Shown in pieces: positions 1 through 8,629 of a stretch of 64,000 nucleotides of DNA. Below the pieces are notes generated by a model. It worked only from the letters and a program-made list of their open reading frames with translations. It was not told the origin of the DNA and did not search any database. This stretch comes from Sediminibacterium sp. (lineage in GTDB: Bacteria; Bacteroidota; Bacteroidia; Chitinophagales; Chitinophagaceae): NCBI RefSeq assembly GCF_030695065.1, contig NZ_JAUYTR010000007.1, positions 124,001 to 188,000 of the forward strand, read 5' to 3'. Made by a program: the position numbers and the translations under genes. Each line of letters opens with the position of its first letter. The first letter of the stretch is position 1.

Positions 1-1
1 G

Positions 2-2050
2 TCATTTGCCGGTAAAACAAAAAGGGCCATTGCGGTGAATGGGCAAATTCCAATGCCTACCCTTACTTTTACCGAGGGTGATACTGCAGAAATTTTGGTG
101 CATAATCTACTAAATGAACCTACTTCCCTCCATTGGCATGGTTTATTTTTACCAAATAAAGAAGATGGAGTTCCCTTTTTAACTCAAATGCCCATTGCCC
201 CTGGTGCGCAGCATTTGTATGAATTCCCCATTATTCAAAATGGAACCCATTGGTATCACAGCCATAGTGGTTTACAAGAACAAATTGGTATGTATGGCTC
301 CATGGTTTTGAATAAGCGTTCTAGTGATACGTCATTTAGAAAGGGGATTGATGATTTGCCAACCATACCCATTATTTTAAGTGAATGGACCAATTACAAT
401 CCAGAAAACGTGCACAGAATGTTGCACAATGCGTCTGACTGGTTTGCCATTAAAAAGGGAACTACTCAAAGCTATGCTGAAGCAATTAAAGCTGGTCATT
501 TCAAGACCAAATTTAAAAATGAGTGGAAACGAATGTTGGCAATGGATGTAAGTGATATTTATTATGATGCTGTACTCATTAATGGTAAAGAAGAAATTGC
601 ATTGTCTTCTTTTAAAGCGGGTGATAAAATTAGGTTGCGGGTTTCAAATGGAGGTGCGTCTACTTATTTTTGGCTTTCTTATGCTGGGGGTCCAATTACT
701 GTTGTGGCCAGTGATGGCAATGACGTTGTACCTGTAATAGCGGATAGACTCATTATTGGTGTGTCTGAAACCTATGATATCATTGTTACTATACCTGCTG
801 CAAATACCTCTTTTGAATTGTTGGCTACGGCAGAAGATCGAATTAAATCGGCCTCTCTTTTTTTAGGACTAGGGGTTAAAAAAAGAGCAGATCCATTGCC
901 TAAGTTGAAATATTTTGAAGGGATGCAGATGATGAACGATATGATGAAAATGAATGGTGATATGGATGTAATGGGGATGGATATGAGCATGCAAAAAATG
1001 GATATGAATTCAGTTATGTACTCCGAAAGCAGTGATATTAATACATTAAATTATACTAAGCTTAAATCTCCTGTTAAAACCAATTTAAATGCAAAGGCCC
1101 CAGTTAAAGAATTTCGTTTTGAGTTAACAGGTAATATGAATAGGTATGTATGGAGTATGGATAATAAAGTGCTTTCTGAGTCGGACAAAATTTTAATAAA
1201 AAAGGGTGAAGTTGTTCGCATTACTTTATACAATAATTCAATGATGAGACACCCCATGCATTTGCATGGTCATGATTTTAGAGTGGTGAATGGACAAGGC
1301 GATTATGCTCCACTAAAAAATGTATTAGATATCATGCCTATGGAAACCAATACCATAGAGTTTGAAGCCAATACAGAAGGTGATTGGTTTTTTCACTGTC
1401 ATATCCTTTATCATATGATGGCAGGAATGAATAGGGTTTTTAGTTACGAGAAACAATTGGATAACCCATTATTGCCCAACAAAAAATGGGCATATAAGCA
1501 GTTGCAAAAAGAAAGTAACCGTTTTCACTTAATGGCGCAAAATGATTTTGCAACCAATGGAAACGATGGAATGGCTATGATACAAAATACTAGATGGAGT
1601 ATTTCTTCAGAATGGCGCCTGGGATATAATGATATGCATGGTTATGAAAGCGAAACCCATATTGGTAGATATATCGGAAGAATGCAATGGCTAATGCCTT
1701 TTATTGGGTTTGATTGGCGATTTAGAAAACTAGGCATTCACCCTGTTGAGAAAAACATCTTTGGTCAAAAAAATACGAAAGACAGCCGAACACAAATTAG
1801 TTTGGGTTTGGCTTATACATTACCATTGTTGGTTACGCTGCAAACAGAAGTGTACCATGATGGTAATATACGCATACAACTAAAAAGAGAAGATATTCCT
1901 ATTTCTAAAAGAATCCGAACTGCTTTTATGGTTAATTCTGATAAGGAATATATGTTGTCTGCAAACTATATTGTTGCAAAGAATGCTGGACTTCGAATTC
2001 ATTACGATAGCGATATGGGTTTTGGGATTGGATTTTCTATGAACTATTAG
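2..2050 (+). CDS. Multicopper oxidase, CopA-like (5' end cut by window)
   Basis: Type: copper-resistance multicopper oxidase of the CopA family, expected in the periplasm where it oxidises Cu(I). The open frame runs in from the window edge (frame beginning at base 2, giving the typical VNGQIPMPTL strand just after), so the true start and signal peptide lie upstream; the GTG at 35 is internal. All copper-ligand motifs are visible: HWHG (131-142), HWYHSHS (248 onward), HPMHLHGHD (about 1250) and HCHILYHMMAGM (about 1390). A Met-rich stretch (about 920-1020, many M and D) precedes the last cupredoxin domain, as in CopA. The final ~170 codons after the HCH motif are unusual: aromatic, alternating residues resembling CopB-like barrel strands rather than a cupredoxin. 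Family assignment is firm; the role of the C-terminal extension is inference. Confidence 0.9.
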   Translation, partial: SFAGKTKRAIAVNGQIPMPTLTFTEGDTAEILVHNLLNEPTSLHWHGLFLPNKEDGVPFLTQMPIAPGAQHLYEFPIIQNGTHWYHSHSGLQEQIGMYGSMVLNKRSSDTSFRKGIDDLPTIPIILSEWTNYNPENVHRMLHNASDWFAIKKGTTQSYAEAIKAGHFKTKFKNEWKRMLAMDVSDIYYDAVLINGKEEIALSSFKAGDKIRLRVSNGGASTYFWLSYAGGPITVVASDGNDVVPVIADRLIIGVSETYDIIVTIPAANTSFELLATAEDRIKSASLFLGLGVKKRADPLPKLKYFEGMQMMNDMMKMNGDMDVMGMDMSMQKMDMNSVMYSESSDINTLNYTKLKSPVKTNLNAKAPVKEFRFELTGNMNRYVWSMDNKVLSESDKILIKKGEVVRITLYNNSMMRHPMHLHGHDFRVVNGQGDYAPLKNVLDIMPMETNTIEFEANTEGDWFFHCHILYHMMAGMNRVFSYEKQLDNPLLPNKKWAYKQLQKESNRFHLMAQNDFATNGNDGMAMIQNTRWSISSEWRLGYNDMHGYESETHIGRYIGRMQWLMPFIGFDWRFRKLGIHPVEKNIFGQKNTKDSRTQISLGLAYTLPLLVTLQTEVYHDGNIRIQLKREDIPISKRIRTAFMVNSDKEYMLSANYIVAKNAGLRIHYDSDMGFGIGFSMNY

Positions 2051-2119
2051 TTGTACCTTACAGCTATACTTTTAGATATGTTTTGATTGCGGCAATCACA
2101 TTTATCTAAAATTTATTTT

Positions 2120-2515
2120 ATGAAATTTTCTCATTTCACTTTAGTACTTGTACTAAGTCTTTCTCTTGCATCTTGTGCCACCACTGCTAAATTTCCGGTT
2201 TCAACTGTAGTACCTGCAGCAGAAATAACTGCAAAAAAGAGTACTGATGCCAATAAAAACAATACGCTTGAAATTACTGCTCGTAATTTGGCTAGTCCCG
2301 ATCGTTTAGTTCCTGCTGGAACAAATTACAGTATTTGGGTAATATCAAAAGGGCAGGGTACCAAAAATGTAGGCCAGTTATTGGTGAGCAATGGAGACAA
2401 AGCCACTTTTAAAACTACTACCGCTTTTGATTTTGACGAAGTGTTCATTACTGTTGAAAATCAAAGCGACTTAACGTATCCTACTGGGGTTGAAATTTCC
2501 AGGACTAAGTTTTAA
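2120..2515 (+). CDS. Small hypothetical lipoprotein
   Basis: 131-residue protein of unknown function. It opens with MKFSHFTLVLVLSLSLASC, a clear lipoprotein signal with lipobox L-A-S-C, so it is probably anchored in a membrane facing the periplasm or outside. The mature part is a single small, Thr/Ala/Val-rich beta-type domain without recognised catalytic motif. A TTG 33 bases upstream is in frame, but the ATG at 2120 places the lipobox properly and is preferred. It follows the copper oxidase by 69 bases on the same strand and could share its transcript; a link to copper handling is only suggested by position. Confidence 0.65.
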   Translation: MKFSHFTLVLVLSLSLASCATTAKFPVSTVVPAAEITAKKSTDANKNNTLEITARNLASPDRLVPAGTNYSIWVISKGQGTKNVGQLLVSNGDKATFKTTTAFDFDEVFITVENQSDLTYPTGVEISRTKF

Positions 2516-2520
2516 AATAT

Positions 2521-2760
2521 TGCATGCATCAGGAAACATTTTTTCTACTTCAAGAAATCTTCACGCCTTCGCTACAATCCGTTAACACGTCTTAAATGCT
2601 CGGCGTGAATTTTCTTGAAGTATATAACTATTGATTAAGCATGCGTCAGGAAAATTTTTTCTGAGCATTTAAGACTTCGAAGAAGGATTGCAGCGAAGAA
2701 AAAATGTTTGCTGATGCATGCATTGATTGATGGTTGCAGCGAAGGCGTGAAGTTTTCATG
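2521..2760. repeat. Nested inverted-repeat block
   Basis: This gene-free stretch is built from interlocking inverted repeats. The 25-mer at 2521-2545 returns inverted at 2698-2722 with one mismatch; 2567-2580 pairs with 2685-2698; 2587-2600 pairs with 2664-2677; 2547-2567 pairs with 2601-2622. The outer unit also recurs as a direct near-copy at 2639-2663, and a further partial inverted copy (GCAGCGAAGGCGTGAA) lies at 2736-2751. As RNA it could fold into a long branched hairpin. It lies between a plus-strand lipoprotein gene and the converging mqnD, so it could serve as a bidirectional terminator or be a REP-like/MITE-like element. No coding potential is seen. Confidence 0.7.
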
Positions 2761-2772
2761 GCATATTATTAA

Positions 2773-3573
2773 TTAAATGCGTGTGAGTTTTTCAACTGCT
2801 GCGTGGCCTTCACTGCCTAGATTGAGCGAAAAATTGTTTACGTAGAGATTGATATGCTGCCGCATTACGTCTTCGCTCATTTCTTGTGCATGCTCAATTA
2901 CATAGGGTGCAACGGTGGGATAGTTGGCAAATGCGTATTTGATGCTTTCATTTATTAATGCATCTACTTGTTGTATGATAGTGGGGTCAATGGTTTTCTT
3001 GGCAATGATACCCCCTAGTGGAATGGGCAATTGTTGGGTTTCTTCCCAATATGCGCCAAGGTCTATGATCTTTTCTAATCCCCTTGATTCATAAGTGAAT
3101 CGATTCTCATGTATAATTACCCCTGCATCTACTTCACCATTCAACACCGCGTTTTCTATTTCATGAAATACTTTGAATACTTTTTTTGTTGCGTTGGGAT
3201 ATGCCAAACTAAATAATAAATGTGCAGTAGTATTTTCTCCAGGTATGGCAATGGTCATTTGATCAATGGCTTCTTGTGTGTAGTTCTTTGGGGAATTAAT
3301 TGTACTGGGTTTGGTTATTAATAATGGCCCTACTCCCTTGCCTAGTGCGCCTCCGCTATTGAGTAAATGGTATTGATATTGCACTTTACTCCATACCCCA
3401 TAACTGATTTTAGAAAAATCCATTTTGCCTTGTATTGCCCATTCATTAAGGGTTTGTACGTCTTCTAAAAAGACCTCAAAGCTTATTCCTTGTGTATCTA
3501 TTTTTTGATTTACCAATGCATCAAAAATAAAAGTATCGTTGGGGCAGGGAGAAAATGCCAGACTAAATTTCAT
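2773..3573 (-). CDS. mqnD: 1,4-dihydroxy-6-naphthoate synthase (MqnD)
   Basis: Enzyme of the futalosine route to menaquinone: converts cyclic dehypoxanthine futalosine to 1,4-dihydroxy-6-naphthoate. The 266-residue protein has the family fold resembling periplasmic binding proteins but no signal peptide. Recognisable MqnD stretches are FSPCPNDTF near residues 7-15, SKISYG at 54-59 and GGALGKGVGPLL at 74-85. The ATG at 3573 is preferred over an in-frame TTG 21 bases upstream. It lies 36 bases downstream of mqnB on the same strand, so the two pathway genes are probably cotranscribed. This implies the host makes menaquinone by the futalosine rather than the classical Men pathway. Confidence 0.9.
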   Translation of the reverse strand: MKFSLAFSPCPNDTFIFDALVNQKIDTQGISFEVFLEDVQTLNEWAIQGKMDFSKISYGVWSKVQYQYHLLNSGGALGKGVGPLLITKPSTINSPKNYTQEAIDQMTIAIPGENTTAHLLFSLAYPNATKKVFKVFHEIENAVLNGEVDAGVIIHENRFTYESRGLEKIIDLGAYWEETQQLPIPLGGIIAKKTIDPTIIQQVDALINESIKYAFANYPTVAPYVIEHAQEMSEDVMRQHINLYVNNFSLNLGSEGHAAVEKLTRI

Positions 3574-3609
3574 AATTACGGATTGTTTGAACAACCATTC
3601 TTTTCAAAT

Positions 3610-4278
3610 TTATTTCACATTATACAGCTTATCAACATATTGAAGCAACACTTTGTTGAGCCCTTCTATACTCTCTTTCAATAACCATTTGCTTTTATCT
3701 CTTTCGCCTACATAATTAGAAATAGACCTTATTTGTATAAATGGAATACCGGTTTCTCTTCCTACATAATGGAGTGATGCGCCTTCCATACTTTCTACTG
3801 CAGCCCCGTATTTCTTTTTTAATGCTGCAATTCGAGTGGGTTGGGTGGTTACTTGATTAACCGTTAATCCATCTACAATGGGTAAATTCAATAGGTTGTA
3901 TTGTTTTATCCATGGATTGGGCAGTTTTCTTTTTTCGAAGGGATGATAGCTGCTCTTTTCTAGCTTCATATCGAATAGGTCTTTCCAAACTCCTTTTTCT
4001 TCTACTCCTGCATCTCCCAAGATTTCATTGTTCACTACCACTATTTGCCCGGGTGCATATTTTTTGCTGAAACTGCCTGCTATTCCTGCCTGAATAATTA
4101 AATCGGGTCGTTCTTCTATGGCCAATCGGGTAATGGCTACCGAGGAGGCCAATAATCCCACCCCTGACTGATAGAATTGCAGTTTTAAGCGATTGCTTTT
4201 ACCTGTATACAATTCATTCACGTTCACAAATGTGGGCATCCATTCTGCTGTTGTGGCCGATGTTATGACAATCCTCAT
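3610..4278 (-). CDS. mqnB: Futalosine hydrolase (MqnB)
   Basis: Futalosine nucleosidase of the alternative menaquinone pathway; hydrolyses futalosine to dehypoxanthine futalosine and hypoxanthine. 222 residues, normal for MqnB. Visible are the nucleoside-phosphorylase-fold IIQAGIAGSF loop at residues 61-70, the substrate-binding VESMEGAS segment near 164 and the RSISNYVGERD segment near the C-terminus. The frame is open further upstream (to 4449), but that extension lies across the opposing pterin gene and has no family similarity, so the ATG at 4278 is chosen. It precedes mqnD in the same direction and diverges from the 6-pyruvoyl-tetrahydropterin synthase gene at 4346. Confidence 0.9.
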   Translation of the reverse strand: MRIVITSATTAEWMPTFVNVNELYTGKSNRLKLQFYQSGVGLLASSVAITRLAIEERPDLIIQAGIAGSFSKKYAPGQIVVVNNEILGDAGVEEKGVWKDLFDMKLEKSSYHPFEKRKLPNPWIKQYNLLNLPIVDGLTVNQVTTQPTRIAALKKKYGAAVESMEGASLHYVGRETGIPFIQIRSISNYVGERDKSKWLLKESIEGLNKVLLQYVDKLYNVK

Positions 4279-4320
4279 GCTGTAAAGTTGACGAAAAACA
4301 CGCAACTTTCTCCATTTTTG

Positions 4321-4328
4321 TACCTTTG
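4321..4328 (+). promoter_or_regulatory. Putative -7 promoter element
   Basis: TACCTTTG matches the Bacteroidota primary-sigma -7 consensus TAnnTTTG exactly and sits 17 bases before the ATG at 4346. The -33 element would be a weak TTTC at 4297-4300, 20 bases upstream. Prediction only. Confidence 0.45.
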
Positions 4329-4345
4329 CAAAAATTTTTAACGGA

Positions 4346-4756
4346 ATGGTGTACCTGACCAGACAAGAACATTTTAATGCAGCACATAAATTATTCAATC
4401 CTGCTTGGTCTAAAGAACGCAATGAGCAGGTTTTTGGAGTTTGTGCCAATGAAAACTGGCATGGTCACAATTATGACCTTTATATTACTATTAAAGGTAT
4501 TCCTGACCCTGATACGGGCTTCTTGTTCGACGTAAAAGCATTGAGCAAACTCATTAAGACCCACGTGATTGATCATTTGGACCATAAGAACCTTAATATG
4601 GATGTGCCTTTTATGGCGGGTAAAATGTGTAGCACCGAAAACCTGGCTTTGGCAATTTGGAACCAATTGGCCCCCCATTTACCCCAACCGGTAAAGCTCC
4701 ATTGTGTTAAATTGTACGAGACCCCCAGAATTTATGTGGAATATTTTGGGGAGTAA
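4346..4756 (+). CDS. 6-pyruvoyl-tetrahydropterin synthase paralog 1
   Basis: 136-residue T-fold enzyme of the PTPS/QueD family, which acts on 7,8-dihydroneopterin triphosphate. Zinc ligands H14, H39 and H41 are present, with catalytic Cys33 and the D79-H80 pair in DHLDHKNLN. The spacing is Cys-x5-HGHNY, as in animal 6-pyruvoyl-tetrahydropterin synthase, not the Cys-x3-HGH of classical QueD; the following DHKNLNMDVPF also resembles the biopterin-type enzyme. A function in tetrahydropterin synthesis is therefore more likely than preQ0/queuosine synthesis, though this is inference. A second, diverged copy follows at 4944 and overlaps folE, so the three genes form one pterin cluster. Confidence 0.85.
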   Translation: MVYLTRQEHFNAAHKLFNPAWSKERNEQVFGVCANENWHGHNYDLYITIKGIPDPDTGFLFDVKALSKLIKTHVIDHLDHKNLNMDVPFMAGKMCSTENLALAIWNQLAPHLPQPVKLHCVKLYETPRIYVEYFGE

Positions 4757-4943
4757 GTTTAAACAATTTGTTTGTAGTTGCGTTATATACTCATGAATCT
4801 GCCTAAATACATCTTTTTTGGTTTCTGGTACGTATTTGGATAGGTTTACAGAACAATTGGTTTAGACACTTGATCAGCACACTTCTGAAACAGTACTAAA
4901 CAAACAAACGTTCACCTGGCTTTTGATTTAAGATTAACGAACA

Positions 4944-5366
4944 ATGAATAACAAAAGAATCACTGTTTTCCGTAAGGAACATTTTAATGCTGCTCATCGA
5001 CTGAATAATCCAGCTTGGTCTGCTGAGCGCAATAAAGCGGTTTTTGGGTTATGCAATAATGAAAACTTTCATGGCCACAACTATGAATTAATTGTTCAGG
5101 TGTCTGGTGAAATAGATCCAGAAACGGGTTACTTAATAGACTTAAAAATATTGAGCGACTTAATTAAAGAACAAGTATTAAACCGATTTGATCATAAAAA
5201 TTTGAATCTAGATACGCAGGAGTTCAAGCACTTAAATCCTACGGCTGAAAATATTGCAGTAGTTATTTACGACTTAATAAGAGCTAAGCTAGACGAGCGT
5301 TACACATTAAAAATTAGATTGTATGAAACAGAACGAAACTTTGTCGAATATCCGACTGAATGGTGA
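4944..5366 (+). CDS. 6-pyruvoyl-tetrahydropterin synthase paralog 2
   Basis: Second PTPS/QueD-family protein (140 residues), a tandem paralog of the gene at 4346: both share the EHFNAAH-L-NPAW-ER opening. The active site is complete: His18, Cys37, His43/His45 of FHGHNY and D83-H84 of DHKNLN, again with Cys-x5-HGH spacing as in biopterin-type PTPS. The gap from copy 1 is 187 bases, with nothing else seen in it. Its 3' end overlaps folE by 44 bases, suggesting translational coupling to the enzyme that makes its substrate precursor. Retention of both active sites suggests two working enzymes with divided roles (for example PTPS and a QueD- or PTPS-III-like role); which is which cannot be told from sequence alone. 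Confidence 0.85.
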   Translation: MNNKRITVFRKEHFNAAHRLNNPAWSAERNKAVFGLCNNENFHGHNYELIVQVSGEIDPETGYLIDLKILSDLIKEQVLNRFDHKNLNLDTQEFKHLNPTAENIAVVIYDLIRAKLDERYTLKIRLYETERNFVEYPTEW

Positions 5367-6045
5367 TAAAATTGTTTTCACTGATGATGAGTTAATGGAG
5401 GAAATGGGAGACAACCATATCAGTACTTCTGTAGATACCCCTATGGTTGCTGGTGCTTTTGATAAATCGGATGAGGAGAAGATTGCGATTATTCAAGATC
5501 ATTTTAAAGCCATCATGGAAACCCTTGGTTTAGACTTAACCGATGATAGCTTAAAAGGTACGCCTAAGCGTGTGGCTAAAATGTACGTGAAAGAAATTTT
5601 CAGCGGCCTCAATCCTGCCAATAAGCCTTCTGTTGCTCTATTCGACAATAAATACAAGTACAACGAAATGTTGGTGGAAAAGAATATTTCTTTTTACAGC
5701 AACTGTGAACACCATTTTGTTCCCATCATTGGTAAAGCTCATTTAGCTTATATAAGCAACGGTAGAGTAATTGGTTTGAGCAAGCTAAATAGATTGGTAG
5801 AGTATTATGCAAAACGTCCTCAAGTACAAGAGCGTTTAACCATGCAAATTGCCAAGGAATTACAAAAAGAATTGGGTACTGAAGATGTGGCAATTGTAAT
5901 TGATGCAAAACACCTTTGTGTTGCTAGCAGGGGAGTGGAAGATGATACTTCTTCTACCATCACTTCTTTTTACGGAGGTAAGTTTAAAGACGAAAAACGC
6001 AAGGAAGAATTTCTTCGTTACCTAGAATTAAAGACTGAGTTTTAA
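5323..6045 (+). CDS. folE: GTP cyclohydrolase I (FolE)
   Basis: Converts GTP to 7,8-dihydroneopterin triphosphate, the first step of folate and tetrahydropterin synthesis. 240 residues; catalytic core from about residue 55. Zinc ligands Cys128 and His131 (NCEHHFVP) and Cys199 (HLCVASRGV) are present, with the KLNRLVEYYAKRPQVQERL and DDTSSTITS family blocks. The N-terminal ~50 residues are a non-conserved acidic extension, so initiation at an internal ATG (for example residue 25) cannot be excluded; the first ATG overlaps the preceding PTPS paralog by 44 bases. The pairing with two PTPS-type genes suggests that product flow goes to pterins as well as folate. Confidence 0.93.
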   Translation: MKQNETLSNIRLNGDKIVFTDDELMEEMGDNHISTSVDTPMVAGAFDKSDEEKIAIIQDHFKAIMETLGLDLTDDSLKGTPKRVAKMYVKEIFSGLNPANKPSVALFDNKYKYNEMLVEKNISFYSNCEHHFVPIIGKAHLAYISNGRVIGLSKLNRLVEYYAKRPQVQERLTMQIAKELQKELGTEDVAIVIDAKHLCVASRGVEDDTSSTITSFYGGKFKDEKRKEEFLRYLELKTEF

Positions 6046-6078
6046 AAAATCATTTACTTTGCCATAAATTTTTAATTC

Positions 6079-6975
6079 ATGGCAAAGCATGCTTTTGTAT
6101 TCCCTGGTCAGGGCGCTCAGTTTTCTGGAATGGGAAAAAATTTATATGAAGCGCATTCTTCTGTAAAAGAACTATTTGAACAAGCCAATGATATTTTAGG
6201 CTTTCGTATTAGTGATACCATGTTTGCTGGAACCGACGAAGAATTAAAGCAAACCAATATTACCCAACCTGCTATTTTTATACATTCTGTTGCTGTTTTC
6301 AAAACCATTGAAAACGCAAAACCTGATATGGTTGCTGGTCATTCTTTGGGTGAGTTTTCTGCCCTTGTTGCCAATGGTGTGTTGGCTTTTGATAAAGCAC
6401 TTGAGTTGGTTAGCATTCGTGCTATAGCCATGCAAAAAGCCTGTGAATTGAATCCTTCTACAATGGCTGCGGTATTAAACTTAGCAGATGAGAAAGTAGA
6501 AGAAATTTGCGCGGCTATTCAAGCTGAAACGGGTGAAGTAGTGGTGGCGGCTAATTATAATTGTCCTGGGCAGTTGGTGATTAGTGGCTCTATCAAAGCC
6601 ATCGATTTAGCTTGTATTAGAATGAAAGAAGCGGGCGCAAAGCGTGCATTGGTGCTTCCTGTTGGTGGTGCTTTTCATTCTCCTTTAATGGCACCTGCTA
6701 AAGAAGAATTGGCTGCTGCTATTGAAGCTGCTGTATTTAATACCCCCACTTGTCCTGTTTACCAAAACACTGTTGCAAAAGCAGTTTCTGATGCTTCAGA
6801 AATAAAACAAAATTTAATTAATCAATTAACCGGTGCCGTTAAATGGACCCAGTGTGTGCAAGCAATGGTGGCCGATGGAGCTACTGAGTTTACTGAATGT
6901 GGTCCTGGTAAAGTATTGCAAGGATTGGTAGGTAAAATTGCTGGTGCAACCGTTACCACTAATGGCTTTAGTTAA
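6079..6975 (+). CDS. fabD: Malonyl-CoA:ACP transacylase (FabD)
   Basis: Loads malonyl groups from CoA onto acyl carrier protein for fatty-acid synthesis. 298 residues, the usual length. The opening FPGQGAQFSGMG, nucleophile Ser89 in GHSLGEF and the catalytic His in GGAFHSPLM (about residue 199) are all present. It follows folE by 33 bases; a TTACTTTG stretch close to the -7 promoter consensus lies at 6054-6061. It converges with the GH5 gene, the two stop codons being 9 bases apart. Confidence 0.94.
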   Translation: MAKHAFVFPGQGAQFSGMGKNLYEAHSSVKELFEQANDILGFRISDTMFAGTDEELKQTNITQPAIFIHSVAVFKTIENAKPDMVAGHSLGEFSALVANGVLAFDKALELVSIRAIAMQKACELNPSTMAAVLNLADEKVEEICAAIQAETGEVVVAANYNCPGQLVISGSIKAIDLACIRMKEAGAKRALVLPVGGAFHSPLMAPAKEELAAAIEAAVFNTPTCPVYQNTVAKAVSDASEIKQNLINQLTGAVKWTQCVQAMVADGATEFTECGPGKVLQGLVGKIAGATVTTNGFS

Positions 6976-6984
6976 TTATTGCGG

Positions 6985-8157
6985 CTAATTTAATTTCAAG
7001 GCTTTTAGTATACCGTTGTCCCAAACCGGTAATACTGCCCTTGTGCCTGTGGTATAAGTTGCAATGCCAAATGTATCATCGTAGTCCCATACTCCCCAAC
7101 CAATTCCAAACTTGTTGAGGTAGGTAGACATATCGGTCATGTAATTGAGAATGCTTTCGGGTGGAGCTACTTTTTTGTGTACGCCAAATTCATTGCAGAT
7201 TACATCTACTTTTTTCTGTGTACTCCAGTTGTAAACGGCCTGCATAATTTTATTAATAGAGTCGGCAGCAAACTGTTGTTGGCCATACCATTCAATTTGA
7301 AACTTGGCTCCTGCATTAGATGCATTGGCTGCCAATGTACTCACATTGGTAGGATTACCAGGATAGGGAAGAAAGCGGATAAACGAATATGGTGCGCCAA
7401 TCCAATCTGCTCCTTGGTGCGTGTAGGTGAATGGTTCGTAAAAATGAAAATTGTAAATGATGTTTTTCTTTGCAATGGGTTGTAATTGTATTAGCTCGTA
7501 CCAATTACTGTGGCTTTCTGCAGTCACAATAATATAATGATTGGGTGCAGCTTCTCTAATAGAATTCACTATTTGCTCTTGATAAGGTGCCCACCAATTT
7601 TTGTCGATGCCCGATACCAAACGTTCTGCGCCAATATGCGGCTCGTTCCAAACTTCAAAAAACACTTTTGATGTGTCGTATGCTTTAAAATGGTTGGCTA
7701 AGTTTTTCCAAAACTGTCTGAAAGACAATCTTGCTAATGGGTCTATAGCCAATCTTGCTTCAAAATTATCACCCGTTGCATGCATTTCTAAAACAACCGA
7801 TAAACCTGCAGCAGTAATGCCCTTAACTGCATTTTCTACATGTACTAAATTGGCTGCTTGCAATTCTTCAATCTTACTTGGATTACTAATAACAGATGGC
7901 CCAATGGGCAATCTTACATAAGTAAAACCTGCATCTTTAATTTGTTTATAGTGGTTGTTATTGAATCGATTGGCGTATTGCCCTGCATCGGAATAATCAT
8001 TAAACCAATTAGAGAGATTGATTCCTTTGGCTAATTTGTCTACTGCTGTTCCTTTGGGGCCAACAACTGGATCTGCTGATGTTCCTGTTTTAGAACAAGC
8101 CGCAAATAATACTGTTACTCCAACCAGTAAACCAATAATGCCTTTGTTCAATCTCAC
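6985..8157 (-). CDS. Glycoside hydrolase family 5 lipoprotein
   Basis: Secreted GH5 (cellulase-superfamily) endoglycosidase. After the signal comes the TIM barrel: KGINLSNWF, the YVRLPIG strand, LEMHATGD, the acid/base Glu of FFEVWNEPH (about residue 172) and the nucleophile Glu of VICNEFGVH. GTG at 8157 is chosen because it gives an n-region of five residues and places the lipobox Cys at 21 (LFAAC); ATG starts at 8211 or 8244 are in frame but give a 39-50 residue leader and overlap the upstream acetyltransferase gene by 44-77 bases. Substrate not determined; GH5 covers many beta-1,4-glucanases and mannanases. It is the last gene of a minus-strand run starting at fabH. Confidence 0.85.
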   Translation of the reverse strand: MRLNKGIIGLLVGVTVLFAACSKTGTSADPVVGPKGTAVDKLAKGINLSNWFNDYSDAGQYANRFNNNHYKQIKDAGFTYVRLPIGPSVISNPSKIEELQAANLVHVENAVKGITAAGLSVVLEMHATGDNFEARLAIDPLARLSFRQFWKNLANHFKAYDTSKVFFEVWNEPHIGAERLVSGIDKNWWAPYQEQIVNSIREAAPNHYIIVTAESHSNWYELIQLQPIAKKNIIYNFHFYEPFTYTHQGADWIGAPYSFIRFLPYPGNPTNVSTLAANASNAGAKFQIEWYGQQQFAADSINKIMQAVYNWSTQKKVDVICNEFGVHKKVAPPESILNYMTDMSTYLNKFGIGWGVWDYDDTFGIATYTTGTRAVLPVWDNGILKALKLN

Positions 8158-8167
8158 TTTTCTATTT

Positions 8168-8629
8168 TTAGTTGATGCTGCAATTGATCCACTCCGGATC
8201 AAAATTGGCATTGTATTTTTTATAAAAATGTATAGCGGGCTCATTCCATTCTAACACCTGCCAAACCATCCCTTTTAGCCCTTTCTCTTTACACTCTTCT
8301 ATTAAACGTTCAAAAAGCAGCTTTCCGATATGTTGCCCCCTCATTTTTTCTGTAACTAATAGGTCTTCTAAGTACATTCTTTGTCCTTTCCATGTACTGT
8401 ATCTTATATAATAGAGTGCAAATCCATGGATTTCGTTGCTTCCGTCTTCCTTTGTTTCTTCGGCTACAAATGCCCACCATACTGGTTTCTCTCCAAATCC
8501 ACTTTCTATAAAATGGTCTAAAGTTACCGTTACTTCGTCTGGTGCTTTTTCGTAAACAGCCAACTCCTTAATTAATGTTAATATTCTTGCACAGTCTCGT
8601 GCTTCGGCTCTTCTGATTTGGATATTCAT
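8168..8629 (-). CDS. GNAT N-acetyltransferase, diamine-acetyltransferase-like
   Basis: 153-residue GNAT protein using acetyl-CoA. The acetyl-CoA binding motif is seen as MRGQHIGKLLFERL, preceded by the YLEDLLV strand, and the C-terminal WNEPAIHFYKKYNA motif is typical of the spermidine/spermine (diamine) acetyltransferase-like subgroup. Polyamine or amino-acid amine substrates are plausible; none can be fixed from sequence. The start overlaps the stop of the PLP-dependent lyase gene by 4 bases (ATGA type), pointing to a shared message. Confidence 0.85.
   Translation of the reverse strand: MNIQIRRAEARDCARILTLIKELAVYEKAPDEVTVTLDHFIESGFGEKPVWWAFVAEETKEDGSNEIHGFALYYIRYSTWKGQRMYLEDLLVTEKMRGQHIGKLLFERLIEECKEKGLKGMVWQVLEWNEPAIHFYKKYNANFDPEWINCSIN

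Noticed and set aside
4279..4449. N-terminal extension of futalosine hydrolase to 4449
   Set aside because: The extension overlaps the opposite-strand PTPS gene and has no family similarity.
8158..8244. Longer GH5 start at 8211 or 8244
   Set aside because: It would overlap the upstream gene by 44-77 bases and push the lipobox Cys to residue 39-50.
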